From assembly GCF_900187305.1 (NCBI RefSeq), contig NZ_LT906434.1, positions 1,922,001-1,986,000 of the forward strand: 64,000 nt of DNA. The letters are read 5' to 3'. Made by a program: the position numbers and the translations under genes. Positions 1 through 10,000 of the stretch are shown one piece after another. The stretch's first letter is position 1. Each line of letters starts with the position of its first letter. This DNA comes from Neisseria zoodegmatis (lineage in GTDB: Bacteria > Pseudomonadota > Gammaproteobacteria > Burkholderiales > Neisseriaceae). The notes under the pieces are model-generated. The model was given only the letters and a program-made list of their open reading frames with translations, did no database searches and was not told where the DNA came from.

Positions 1-1215
1 TTGAAAGGTGCTCTAATTGTAAATCCCCTGAACAAGAAGCCATCAGAAGTAGTAATTTTAAATTTTTCAAAGATACTTTTAAGTCCTAATACATCAATCC
101 AGTTCTGGATATTCGGTGCAAACGAATAAAAATTATCTCCACCCCACAACCCAATCGGATCCTGATTCACAAACCTACCCGTATCCGGCTCATAATAACG
201 GAAAAAGTTGTAATGCAGCCCCGTCTCTTCATCGCAATACTGGTTTTGCAACCTGAACGGCTGATGAATGTTTTCATAAATGCGCTTTTCAGACGCAAGA
301 GAACCCCAAGCCGAGTAGCTGCCGTACCACAGCAGATTGCCGTATTGGTCGGTCATCTCACGCGGGATGCCGATTTGGTCGTTGTGGAAATAGCTTAGGT
401 ATTGTCTGCCGTCTTTGGCGTTGTCGAAGATTTGCGCCAGCGGTTCGTAGCTGTCTTGGTCGGTGTAAACGTAGGTATAGCTGCCTTTGTAAGTATATTC
501 CTGAAGCAGTCTCGTCCCGTCCCAAACGAAATGCGTCCGTTTCGGTGCGGTGCTCGTCCACGCCAATTTGTCTTTGCGCTCTTTGCTTAATCTGCGCCCG
601 AACGGGTCGTAGGCGTATTCCCATATCTCGGTATTGCCTTTGGGCTTTTTAATCTCTGCGCGGATAAGTTGGTTTTCGCTGTCGTATTGGAACCACTGGC
701 TTTCGCCGTCGGGCAGTTGGCGGTAAATCATGTTACCCAAGGCATCGTAGGTGTATTCGGTGCCGTTGTATGCTTCGAGGCGGTTGCCTTTGCCGATGTT
801 GCGGCCTTTTGTCCGGCTGATGTGATGCCTGTCTGAAAGGTGTTCAGACAGGCCTTTGTCTTTGAGGCCGTCTGAAACCTTATCCGACAGGATATTGTGT
901 GCGGGGTCGAAAGCGAACTTTTCGCTGTGGCCGCTCTGTTTGTTGACGGCGCTTTCTATCCGCCCGAGTTTGTCGTACGCGTAATCCAATACGCCGCTGC
1001 GTTGGTCGGCGGTTTGGATCAGGTTGCCGGCTTGGTCGTAGCGGTAGCTTCGGCGTACTGCGCCGCCGGTTGCGGCGTGTGTGTTTCGGAGGTTGCGGTT
1101 GCCGACGGTGCGTTGGTTTTTCAGACGGCCTTGGGGGTCGTAACCGTACAGGCTGTCTAATCCGCCCTGGCTTCTGCGGGTTTCCCGGTGCAGTGCGTCG
1201 CGTTCGATGTCGCTG
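1..1215 (-). pseudogene. 5'-truncated Rhs module running off the left edge
   Basis: Read on the minus strand this is an open Rhs frame matching the last part of the Rhs genes at 2025-6263 and 7085-11356: YD repeats, the LLQEY/YTDQDSYEPLAQ block, and the core-end hallmark DPIGL followed by a WIDVLGL motif. Similarity stops abruptly at about 1215, in the SDIERD motif. There is no signal domain, and no start codon or ribosome site at the break, so it is probably not translated on its own. After LGL the reading frame continues into a variable tail (SIFEKFKITTSDG) cut by the window edge, so the toxin cannot be identified. It is similar but not identical to the neighbouring cores, with small indels near 850. 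It is best read as an orphan Rhs C-terminal cassette that could replace the end of an intact rhs gene by recombination. Confidence 0.8.
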
Positions 1216-1342
1216 GCAAGTTGAAATTGTTAAAGAACGGTAGCTCATCTGAAAAAGATTTTAGCTAGTTTTTTTCAGACGGCCTTGAAAGATAAAGATT
1301 AGCAAGACCCATATGCCTAAATACAATACAGGCTACAATTTA

Positions 1343-1987
1343 TTATGGTAATTTTCTATGTTTAGGTTTAATGAAATCACTTATATCTAAATGATGGTCA
1401 TTCATAAATGTATCTAATAAATTATCCAAAGAAACAAATTTGTAGCCATCCAAATTAGCAGTTTTTAAAACATCCATAAGCTCTATACTTACTATTAACA
1501 CATTATGCAATATGGTGTCATTTAACTGAAATAAATCATATTTTGTATCTGTAAAGTTTATTTTAGAGGGTAATATAGTTCCCATCTCTCCTATTTGGAA
1601 AATAGATGTTTGTTCATCAAAAAATTGCTTTTTCTCAAATACGAAGAGTTTATACGATTTTTCCTCAGCTATAGCTTGGTCAGAAATGGCAACAGTCAAA
1701 GGAATAGATATATGAGGAGCAATTTTATATTTACTAATTAAGCTCCAACATTCTTTTGAAAAAATATGAGAAGAGGAATCAGAGTAATAATCAAAATTTA
1801 CATTTTGTTTTTTCCATAAATTTAGATATATTTTTTCCTGATTAATCTGAAATATCTCTTTATTCATATCTACTGAATGAAACAGTTCATTTTTAGGATT
1901 CATCATTTCAGTAGAAAATAAGCCAAGGATTTTTCCTGGGCAGCTTTTACCTTCATAATCCACTAACATTGCATAAAAATTATCCAT
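1343..1987 (-). CDS. putative immunity protein for the AHH-nuclease Rhs
   Basis: A 214-residue soluble protein with no signal peptide or membrane segment. I do not recognise the family from sequence. Position is the argument: it starts 37 bp after the stop of the AHH-nuclease Rhs on the same strand, with a strong ribosome site (AAGGAGG, 1996-2002) ahead of ATG at 1987. It is far more AT-rich than the Rhs core, as is usual for toxin/immunity tails acquired together. Small cytoplasmic proteins directly after polymorphic toxin genes are normally their cognate immunity proteins; here that role is inferred, not shown. An Imm43-like (DUF1629) assignment crossed my mind but cannot be supported by eye. 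Confidence 0.7.
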   Translation of the reverse strand: MDNFYAMLVDYEGKSCPGKILGLFSTEMMNPKNELFHSVDMNKEIFQINQEKIYLNLWKKQNVNFDYYSDSSSHIFSKECWSLISKYKIAPHISIPLTVAISDQAIAEEKSYKLFVFEKKQFFDEQTSIFQIGEMGTILPSKINFTDTKYDLFQLNDTILHNVLIVSIELMDVLKTANLDGYKFVSLDNLLDTFMNDHHLDISDFIKPKHRKLP

Positions 1988-2024
1988 AACAAAAACCTCC
2001 TTAATAATTCACATAATTACTAAA

Positions 2025-5000
2025 CTAATTCATTCTATTTCTCTGATTGCCACATGTAAGATGGGGAACATTCCCTGCCCAAATTCGCCTTCTTAACTCA
2101 ATTTGAAGTTTTCGGACAGCTCTTCTTTTATCTTTATCAGACATCTTGGATTGCTCTATAGCATTTAACCGTTGCCTTACCATATCGCTATAATTTGGAT
2201 GATTGGAACTATGATAAACTCTCATACCTTTCCCTGCTCCATCCAAATAAGCAGCTCTACTGCCGGGTATCAATAAGCCATTACTAGCCCGATCTCGTTG
2301 ATCCTGAAGTCCGATGCTATCTAAGAAATTTTTCTTTTCTGCCCAAATTTCTACTGGAATTAAATGGTGCGCAGAAAGTCTATCTCCTACTTTCCCTCCA
2401 AGTGCTCTATCTAAAATACTACTTGGAGATAATCCTAAAATATCAATCCATCTTTGCGTATTAGGCGCAAAAAAATACAGGTTCTCCCCACCAACCAAAC
2501 CTATTGGGTCTTGATTGGTAAAACGTCCTGTCTCTGCTTCGTAGTAACGGAAGAAGTTATAGTGAAGCCCCGTTTCAGCATCAAAATACTGGTTTTGCAA
2601 CCTGAACGGCTGATGAATGTTTTCATAGATGCGCTTTTCAGACGCGATAGAACCCCAAGCCGAGTAACTGCCATACCACAGTAAATTACCGTGAATGTCG
2701 GTCATCTCATGAGGTGTGCCAATCTGATTGTTGTGGAAATAAAAAAGATATTGTTGTTGGTCTTTGTGGTTATCAAAGACTTGGGCTAAGGGTTCGTAAG
2801 AATCTTGGTCGGTGTAAACGTAGGTATAGCTGCCCTTATGGCTATACTCCTGAAGCAGTCTTGTTCCGTCCCAAACGAAATGCGTCCGTTTCGGCGCGGT
2901 GCTCGTCCACGCCAATTTGTCTTTGCGCTCTTTGCTCAGTCTGCGCCCGAACGGATCATAAGCGTATTCCCATATCTCGGTATTGCCTTTGGGCTTTTTA
3001 ATCTCTGCGCGGATAAGTTGGTTTTCGCTGTCGTATTGGAACAACTGGCTTTCACCGTTGGACAGCTGGCGGTAAATCATATTGCCCAAGGCATCGTAGG
3101 TGTATTCGGTGCCGTTGTATGCTTCGAGGCGGTTGCCTTTGCCGATGTTGCGGCCTTTCAGATGGCCTGTGTGATGCCTGTCTGAAAGGTGTTCAGACAG
3201 GCCTTGGGTGTCTTTGAGGCCGTCTGAAACCTTATCCGACAGGATATTGTGTGCGGGGTCGAAGGCGAACTTTTCGCTGCTGCCGGTTTGTTTGTTGACG
3301 GCGCTTTCAATCCGCCCGAGTTTGTCGTACACGTAATCCAATACGCCGCTGCGTTGGTCGGCGGTTTGAATCAGGTTGCCGGCTTTGTCGTAGCGGTAGC
3401 TTCGGCGCACTGCGCCGCCGACCAGGGTATTGAGTTTGCCGTTGTGCTGCAACGTCCGGTTGGCGGTGGCGGTTTGGTGTTTCAGACGGCCCATCGGGTC
3501 GTAGTCGTAGCGGCTGGTTAAGGCGCCTTGGGTTCTTTGGATTTCCTGATGCAGTCGGTCGCGTTCGATGTCGCTGATGGTTTCGCCGTCGAGGTTGATT
3601 TGGTGCAGGTGGCCGCTGCCGTAGTAGAGGTAGTTGATGCTGCGGCCGTCGGGGAGAACGGTTTGAATGCGGTTGCCGAGCGGGTCGTAGGCGTAGCCGA
3701 CGCTGGCGCTTTGGCCGTTGTGGACGGTGGTTTCGCTGACGAGCCGGTCGAGTACGTCGTAAACGAGTTCGACGCTGCTGTGGCGGTTGCGGGCTTTAAC
3801 CAGATTGCCGGTCAGCGGGTCGTAGTCGAAGCGGGTGCGGCTGTAATGTTTGCCCTCTTCGGCGGGAACGGGGGTGCCGTCGATGCGGCGGCTGGTTTTT
3901 TCTACAAGCTGGCCTAGGATATTGCGTTTGAAGCGGTGGATGTGCCAAATCTCGGGGCGGTCGGCTTTGGGGCCGTCTGAAAGGCCGTATTCGGTTTGTT
4001 CGCTCAGTTGGCCGGCGGCATCGTAGGCGTAGCCGGTGATTTTGCCCTCCCAGCCGGTTTCTTGAATCAGGTTGTCGGTGTTGTCGTAATCGAGGCGGTA
4101 GCTGTCGCCGTTTTCGTTGGTAAGGACGGTTAATCTGCGAGCTTGGTCGTAACGGTAGCCGAAGCTATGGCCGAGGGCGTTGGTGCGTTTGACCGGTAAG
4201 CCGTCCACCGCCAGTTCGTATTCGGTTTTGGCACCGAGGCCGTCGATATGGGCAATCAGACGGTTGATGCGGTCGTATTCGAAACTTTCGCTGCTGCCGT
4301 CGGGGTAGTCGCTGCGGATGTGGTTGCCGGCTGCGTCGTAATGATGGCGGGTGGTATGGCCGAGGGCATCGGTAACGGTTTCTAAGTCGCCGTATTCGGT
4401 GTAGCTGAAACGGGTGGATTGGCCTGAGCAATCGGTATAGCGGATCAGTCGGCCGTCTGAATCGTATTCTAGCTGTTTGGTTTTGCCCAGTGCGTCGGTA
4501 ATGGCGGCGGGCAGCCATTGTTCGTTGTAGGTGTACCCGGTGCTGTGGCCGGCGGGGTCGGTAATTTGAATCAGGTTGCCGCGCCCGTCGTAGGCGTATT
4601 CGGTGATTCTGCCGGCGGGGTCGTTGACGGCAACCGGCAGGTTTAAAGTGTCGTGGTAGTCGATTTGGGTGCGGCTGCCGTCGGGGGCGGTGATGCTGAT
4701 CACGTTGCCGAAGGTGTCGTAGCCGAAACGGGTTTCGCGGCCGAGTTCGTCGCGTTGAAGGGTAACCCGCCCCCAGTCGTCACGTTCGCTATCGGTACGG
4801 TGGCCGGCGGCATCGATGTGGTAAATTTCTTCGTAGTTCTCGTCGAAACCGTAAATTTCTTCCCTGCCCAATGCGTCGGTAACGCGGGTGTAGCCCTCGC
4901 GGTAGTCGAACGTCCATGCTTCGCCGAGATTGGTATGGCTGTTGAGCACTTTGCCGTCGGTGTCGTAACGGTCGTATTCGTAACGCGATACCAACCCGTC

Positions 5001-6263
5001 GGGCTGGTTGTGCTCGATCATGATGTGGTTGCGGTAGGCGAAACCGCGCAGACGTTTGCCGTCGCGGCCGTAAACGGCGGTCAAATCGCCGTAGCCGTCG
5101 TAGCCGTAGCGCACCAGTTCGCGGCTGTTGAAGGTAACCGAGGTTAGGCGGTTGACGTAAAGATTGTCGTCTTTGCCGACAAATACGCCGTGTTCGGCAG
5201 CGGCATCGAATACTTCGTCGCTGTCGTTTAGGCGGATGGAGGAGAAATGTAATTGGAACTGCCTGCCGTTGCTGTCGTAAACGCTGTGCGGTAGTCCGTT
5301 GTCACCGTAGCAAAGGCGGATGTGGTGATGGTTGCGGTTGAGTTGGGCGATGAGCTGGTAAATGCCGTCGCCCTCGTCGACTTCGGCGAACCATAAACGG
5401 GCACCGCCGTCAGGTGAGGCGATTTGGTAGAGGCCGTCTGAAACTTGTGAAAAATAGATTTGCTCTTCGTGGTCGAAATAGGCATCTTCCAAACCGTAGG
5501 GGTCTTCTTCCGCAGGGTCGGCAATGGGGTCGGCCTCTTCTGTGTCGAAGTCGTCTTCATTATCGGCATATTGCGGTTCGTCTTGCTCGTCGTCGATATC
5601 CGGCAGCGGAATTTCCCGGCCTTGTTCGTCAATGTAGAGGAAACCGTCTTCCACCCGTTCCAACCGCATCGAAAACGGCAGCGACCAGCCCTGCCCCAAC
5701 CAGCCGTTGCCGGGTTGGTCGGAATAGTAGCTGCGCTGCCAGATTAGGGGGAGAGGGGAATCGAAAACAAAGTCGGTTTCTTCGGGAAGGACTTTAATAC
5801 CCAGTATGGCATTCACCGGACGACCGACTGCACCGCCCTTGCCACCGCCTTTACACGGACAACCTCCCGAACCGGCTCCCCTTCCTCCTGCAGGTCTGCC
5901 TTTACGCCCCCTGCCTTTTTTACCTTTCCCCTGAGTAACCAGCCCGCCGTTAAATCCCATTCCACCGCCGCCACTGAACCCTTTAACGGTCTTTTTAGTA
6001 GGCGGCTTCGGCCCCGGCACACCGGGAATCATCGAGGCTAAGGAAATCACGGTAGAAGCCACATCAACGGCTGCGGATACGGCAGAGTCGGGGGAAACAA
6101 TCGATAAAGCGGTAGAAGCGACATCGGCCACCATCTCAATCACATCAACGGGGCCGGCGGCATTGGTCAGCGGTTCGGGCGGATTGGCGGAGCCTTGGGA
6201 TACCATGGCCGGCGCGGAAGGCTGGGGAATGAGAATGCCTATGGTGTTGCCGAAAGATGCCAT
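2025..6263 (-). CDS. Rhs polymorphic toxin with C-terminal AHH nuclease
   Basis: 1412 residues. Residues 1-85 hold weakly hydrophobic stretches, 86-140 are a Gly/Lys/Arg-rich linker ending in a CPCKGGG motif, and a DUF6531-like segment follows (RPVNAILGIK, WQRSYYSDQPG, about 148-185). An acidic insert lies at about 222-268, then YD repeats forming the Rhs cocoon, ending with DPIGL and WIDILGL at about 1278. The last 134 residues contain AHH at 1298-1300 within SAHHLIPVEIWAE, the signature of the AHH branch of HNH/endonuclease VII-type nucleases, so a DNase is expected. There is no PAAR or DUF4150 domain. The first 3.68 kb match the gene at 7085-11356 from the start codon on. No clear ribosome site precedes this start, so expression may be weak. 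Confidence 0.9.
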   Translation of the reverse strand: MASFGNTIGILIPQPSAPAMVSQGSANPPEPLTNAAGPVDVIEMVADVASTALSIVSPDSAVSAAVDVASTVISLASMIPGVPGPKPPTKKTVKGFSGGGGMGFNGGLVTQGKGKKGRGRKGRPAGGRGAGSGGCPCKGGGKGGAVGRPVNAILGIKVLPEETDFVFDSPLPLIWQRSYYSDQPGNGWLGQGWSLPFSMRLERVEDGFLYIDEQGREIPLPDIDDEQDEPQYADNEDDFDTEEADPIADPAEEDPYGLEDAYFDHEEQIYFSQVSDGLYQIASPDGGARLWFAEVDEGDGIYQLIAQLNRNHHHIRLCYGDNGLPHSVYDSNGRQFQLHFSSIRLNDSDEVFDAAAEHGVFVGKDDNLYVNRLTSVTFNSRELVRYGYDGYGDLTAVYGRDGKRLRGFAYRNHIMIEHNQPDGLVSRYEYDRYDTDGKVLNSHTNLGEAWTFDYREGYTRVTDALGREEIYGFDENYEEIYHIDAAGHRTDSERDDWGRVTLQRDELGRETRFGYDTFGNVISITAPDGSRTQIDYHDTLNLPVAVNDPAGRITEYAYDGRGNLIQITDPAGHSTGYTYNEQWLPAAITDALGKTKQLEYDSDGRLIRYTDCSGQSTRFSYTEYGDLETVTDALGHTTRHHYDAAGNHIRSDYPDGSSESFEYDRINRLIAHIDGLGAKTEYELAVDGLPVKRTNALGHSFGYRYDQARRLTVLTNENGDSYRLDYDNTDNLIQETGWEGKITGYAYDAAGQLSEQTEYGLSDGPKADRPEIWHIHRFKRNILGQLVEKTSRRIDGTPVPAEEGKHYSRTRFDYDPLTGNLVKARNRHSSVELVYDVLDRLVSETTVHNGQSASVGYAYDPLGNRIQTVLPDGRSINYLYYGSGHLHQINLDGETISDIERDRLHQEIQRTQGALTSRYDYDPMGRLKHQTATANRTLQHNGKLNTLVGGAVRRSYRYDKAGNLIQTADQRSGVLDYVYDKLGRIESAVNKQTGSSEKFAFDPAHNILSDKVSDGLKDTQGLSEHLSDRHHTGHLKGRNIGKGNRLEAYNGTEYTYDALGNMIYRQLSNGESQLFQYDSENQLIRAEIKKPKGNTEIWEYAYDPFGRRLSKERKDKLAWTSTAPKRTHFVWDGTRLLQEYSHKGSYTYVYTDQDSYEPLAQVFDNHKDQQQYLFYFHNNQIGTPHEMTDIHGNLLWYGSYSAWGSIASEKRIYENIHQPFRLQNQYFDAETGLHYNFFRYYEAETGRFTNQDPIGLVGGENLYFFAPNTQRWIDILGLSPSSILDRALGGKVGDRLSAHHLIPVEIWAEKKNFLDSIGLQDQRDRASNGLLIPGSRAAYLDGAGKGMRVYHSSNHPNYSDMVRQRLNAIEQSKMSDKDKRRAVRKLQIELRRRIWAGNVPHLTCGNQRNRMN
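2580..6263 (-). repeat. 3.68 kb direct repeat, copy 1
   Basis: This segment and 7673-11356 match at a constant offset of 5,093 bp, with no indel and no substitution that I noticed on reading. It begins exactly at the Rhs start codon and ends in the LQNQYFD region near the core end. Upstream flanks and downstream tails differ completely. Confidence 0.85.
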
Positions 6264-6482
6264 GACGGTTCGGGGTTAAGCAAAGGTTGGTTAAAACGGC
6301 AAAGGGGGTAGGCCGTCTGGAAAAATAAAAAACAAGGGGGATTATAACGGAATTATCGGGCGCGTGGTTTCAGACGGCCTTGGGTGGTTTAGGCCGTCTG
6401 AAAAGGTTTGACTAAATTTAAAATTTTTATTGGGTTTACCAACAGAAAGGTTTTGTTAGGTTTGGTAATCCAATCTTGTTTA
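6264..6482. other. AT-rich gap with DUS copies and a weak promoter-like box
   Basis: This gap lies between the immunity gene of the upstream Rhs pair and the start of the downstream Rhs gene. It carries two DUS cores (around 6370-6380 and 6391-6402) and a one-mismatch copy near 6309. On the minus strand a TATAAT hexamer sits at 6341-6346, about 80 bp before the Rhs start, but I see no convincing -35 box. It shares no visible sequence with the region upstream of the other Rhs copy. Confidence 0.4.
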
Positions 6483-7085
6483 TTATCTAAGTAATTCAGA
6501 TATATTATTAATAATATCTTCAATATAAGGTACGCAAATGATTTTAGAATTAAAAGTATCACCATTTTCGAGATGGCAGGTAAGTTGCTTACCAGAAAAT
6601 TGAAAATCACTAACTTTATCTCTTTTCCACGGCTTGTCAGGCTCAAAAACAATTAGATAATACGTTTCCTTTTCTTTAAAAAGGGAAATTGAAAATACCA
6701 AATCTCCATTATCATCATCTCTGTACAAATCGAAACTTTCTAAATCATTTTTCTTAAAAACAAATTTAAATTTATCATCTTTGTTACAATATTCATTGAA
6801 ATATCTAAAATTTCCAATAATTTCCTTGAATAAGTATTTATTTATATCCAAATCACTCTTAACAACAATCCAATCGTCAGAATTCAAATGTACTTCCAAA
6901 GTATCATTTGAGGGAGAAGCAATATTTAGTACAGTAAATTTCTCATCATCAGGGTTGGGGTTTTCAACATACAAAGTATCCCTTTCACATATAAAAGGCA
7001 ATTCACAAGTTATATTTAAATAACCTACTTTAGGGTCGTATTCAAATGAACTTTCATCTATATAAATTATTTCTTTCATAATCAT
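6483..7085 (-). CDS. putative immunity protein for the deaminase-like Rhs
   Basis: About 200 residues, acidic, cytoplasmic, family not recognised. The stop of the upstream Rhs and an ATG of this gene overlap as TAATG (7083-7087), so translation is probably coupled to the toxin gene. I prefer this start. ATGs six bases downstream (7079) and nine bases upstream (7094, inside rhs) are alternatives. It is AT-rich compared with the Rhs core. Its position directly behind a deaminase-fold toxin tail makes it the obvious immunity candidate, by inference from the general layout of polymorphic toxin loci. It shows no similarity to the immunity candidate at 1343-1987, as expected for partners of different toxins. 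Confidence 0.7.
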   Translation of the reverse strand: MIMKEIIYIDESSFEYDPKVGYLNITCELPFICERDTLYVENPNPDDEKFTVLNIASPSNDTLEVHLNSDDWIVVKSDLDINKYLFKEIIGNFRYFNEYCNKDDKFKFVFKKNDLESFDLYRDDDNGDLVFSISLFKEKETYYLIVFEPDKPWKRDKVSDFQFSGKQLTCHLENGDTFNSKIICVPYIEDIINNISELLR

Positions 7086-10000
7086 TATTTGCATTTACCA
7101 TGTTTGTTATACTTATGAAGAACTGCCCAAGCTGCATCTGAGCGCATTCGGTCAGTTCCAGACATATTGCGGACATCTCTCAATTCTTTACGCACATTGT
7201 CAAAATCTGAGGCATCAATTTTTATCGTTCCCAAAACTTCATTTCCTCTGGTTTCAGGGAAAGACACACTTGTTGCTCCACCGCTTTTCAAAATATCAAA
7301 AATACCAGCACGGCAATTTGTACACATACCAACAGGCCTTGGGTCGCTAGAACGGAATTCACCCATAATATTACTAATCTGTATATCCTGCCCGGTTAAC
7401 AACCCTCTTCGGGAAAAATCATTTAAACCATTAATTTCTGCATGACCAGTTTTTGAACTATGGTAAGTTTTACTAAACCCACCAGCCGAAATTGTGGCAC
7501 TTGCACCATTCATATCTCCCCAAAGACCCAATCTGTCTATCCACATTTGGGTATTCGGTGCAAATCGATATAAATTCTCTCCACCGATTAACCCAATCGG
7601 GTCTTGGTTGATAAACCTGCCTGTATCAGGCTCGTAATACCGCATCAGGTTGTAATGCAGCCCCGTCTCTTCATCAAAATACTGGTTTTGCAACCTGAAC
7701 GGCTGATGAATGTTTTCATAGATGCGCTTTTCAGACGCGATAGAACCCCAAGCCGAGTAACTGCCATACCACAGTAAATTACCGTGAATGTCGGTCATCT
7801 CATGAGGTGTGCCAATCTGATTGTTGTGGAAATAAAAAAGATATTGTTGTTGGTCTTTGTGGTTATCAAAGACTTGGGCTAAGGGTTCGTAAGAATCTTG
7901 GTCGGTGTAAACGTAGGTATAGCTGCCCTTATGGCTATACTCCTGAAGCAGTCTTGTTCCGTCCCAAACGAAATGCGTCCGTTTCGGCGCGGTGCTCGTC
8001 CACGCCAATTTGTCTTTGCGCTCTTTGCTCAGTCTGCGCCCGAACGGATCATAAGCGTATTCCCATATCTCGGTATTGCCTTTGGGCTTTTTAATCTCTG
8101 CGCGGATAAGTTGGTTTTCGCTGTCGTATTGGAACAACTGGCTTTCACCGTTGGACAGCTGGCGGTAAATCATATTGCCCAAGGCATCGTAGGTGTATTC
8201 GGTGCCGTTGTATGCTTCGAGGCGGTTGCCTTTGCCGATGTTGCGGCCTTTCAGATGGCCTGTGTGATGCCTGTCTGAAAGGTGTTCAGACAGGCCTTGG
8301 GTGTCTTTGAGGCCGTCTGAAACCTTATCCGACAGGATATTGTGTGCGGGGTCGAAGGCGAACTTTTCGCTGCTGCCGGTTTGTTTGTTGACGGCGCTTT
8401 CAATCCGCCCGAGTTTGTCGTACACGTAATCCAATACGCCGCTGCGTTGGTCGGCGGTTTGAATCAGGTTGCCGGCTTTGTCGTAGCGGTAGCTTCGGCG
8501 CACTGCGCCGCCGACCAGGGTATTGAGTTTGCCGTTGTGCTGCAACGTCCGGTTGGCGGTGGCGGTTTGGTGTTTCAGACGGCCCATCGGGTCGTAGTCG
8601 TAGCGGCTGGTTAAGGCGCCTTGGGTTCTTTGGATTTCCTGATGCAGTCGGTCGCGTTCGATGTCGCTGATGGTTTCGCCGTCGAGGTTGATTTGGTGCA
8701 GGTGGCCGCTGCCGTAGTAGAGGTAGTTGATGCTGCGGCCGTCGGGGAGAACGGTTTGAATGCGGTTGCCGAGCGGGTCGTAGGCGTAGCCGACGCTGGC
8801 GCTTTGGCCGTTGTGGACGGTGGTTTCGCTGACGAGCCGGTCGAGTACGTCGTAAACGAGTTCGACGCTGCTGTGGCGGTTGCGGGCTTTAACCAGATTG
8901 CCGGTCAGCGGGTCGTAGTCGAAGCGGGTGCGGCTGTAATGTTTGCCCTCTTCGGCGGGAACGGGGGTGCCGTCGATGCGGCGGCTGGTTTTTTCTACAA
9001 GCTGGCCTAGGATATTGCGTTTGAAGCGGTGGATGTGCCAAATCTCGGGGCGGTCGGCTTTGGGGCCGTCTGAAAGGCCGTATTCGGTTTGTTCGCTCAG
9101 TTGGCCGGCGGCATCGTAGGCGTAGCCGGTGATTTTGCCCTCCCAGCCGGTTTCTTGAATCAGGTTGTCGGTGTTGTCGTAATCGAGGCGGTAGCTGTCG
9201 CCGTTTTCGTTGGTAAGGACGGTTAATCTGCGAGCTTGGTCGTAACGGTAGCCGAAGCTATGGCCGAGGGCGTTGGTGCGTTTGACCGGTAAGCCGTCCA
9301 CCGCCAGTTCGTATTCGGTTTTGGCACCGAGGCCGTCGATATGGGCAATCAGACGGTTGATGCGGTCGTATTCGAAACTTTCGCTGCTGCCGTCGGGGTA
9401 GTCGCTGCGGATGTGGTTGCCGGCTGCGTCGTAATGATGGCGGGTGGTATGGCCGAGGGCATCGGTAACGGTTTCTAAGTCGCCGTATTCGGTGTAGCTG
9501 AAACGGGTGGATTGGCCTGAGCAATCGGTATAGCGGATCAGTCGGCCGTCTGAATCGTATTCTAGCTGTTTGGTTTTGCCCAGTGCGTCGGTAATGGCGG
9601 CGGGCAGCCATTGTTCGTTGTAGGTGTACCCGGTGCTGTGGCCGGCGGGGTCGGTAATTTGAATCAGGTTGCCGCGCCCGTCGTAGGCGTATTCGGTGAT
9701 TCTGCCGGCGGGGTCGTTGACGGCAACCGGCAGGTTTAAAGTGTCGTGGTAGTCGATTTGGGTGCGGCTGCCGTCGGGGGCGGTGATGCTGATCACGTTG
9801 CCGAAGGTGTCGTAGCCGAAACGGGTTTCGCGGCCGAGTTCGTCGCGTTGAAGGGTAACCCGCCCCCAGTCGTCACGTTCGCTATCGGTACGGTGGCCGG
9901 CGGCATCGATGTGGTAAATTTCTTCGTAGTTCTCGTCGAAACCGTAAATTTCTTCCCTGCCCAATGCGTCGGTAACGCGGGTGTAGCCCTCGCGGTAGTC

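Noticed and set aside
4653..5147. Plus-strand frames rich in Val/Ala opposite both Rhs genes
   Set aside because: They occur at identical places in both copies simply because the DNA is duplicated; they mirror the Rhs codon pattern.
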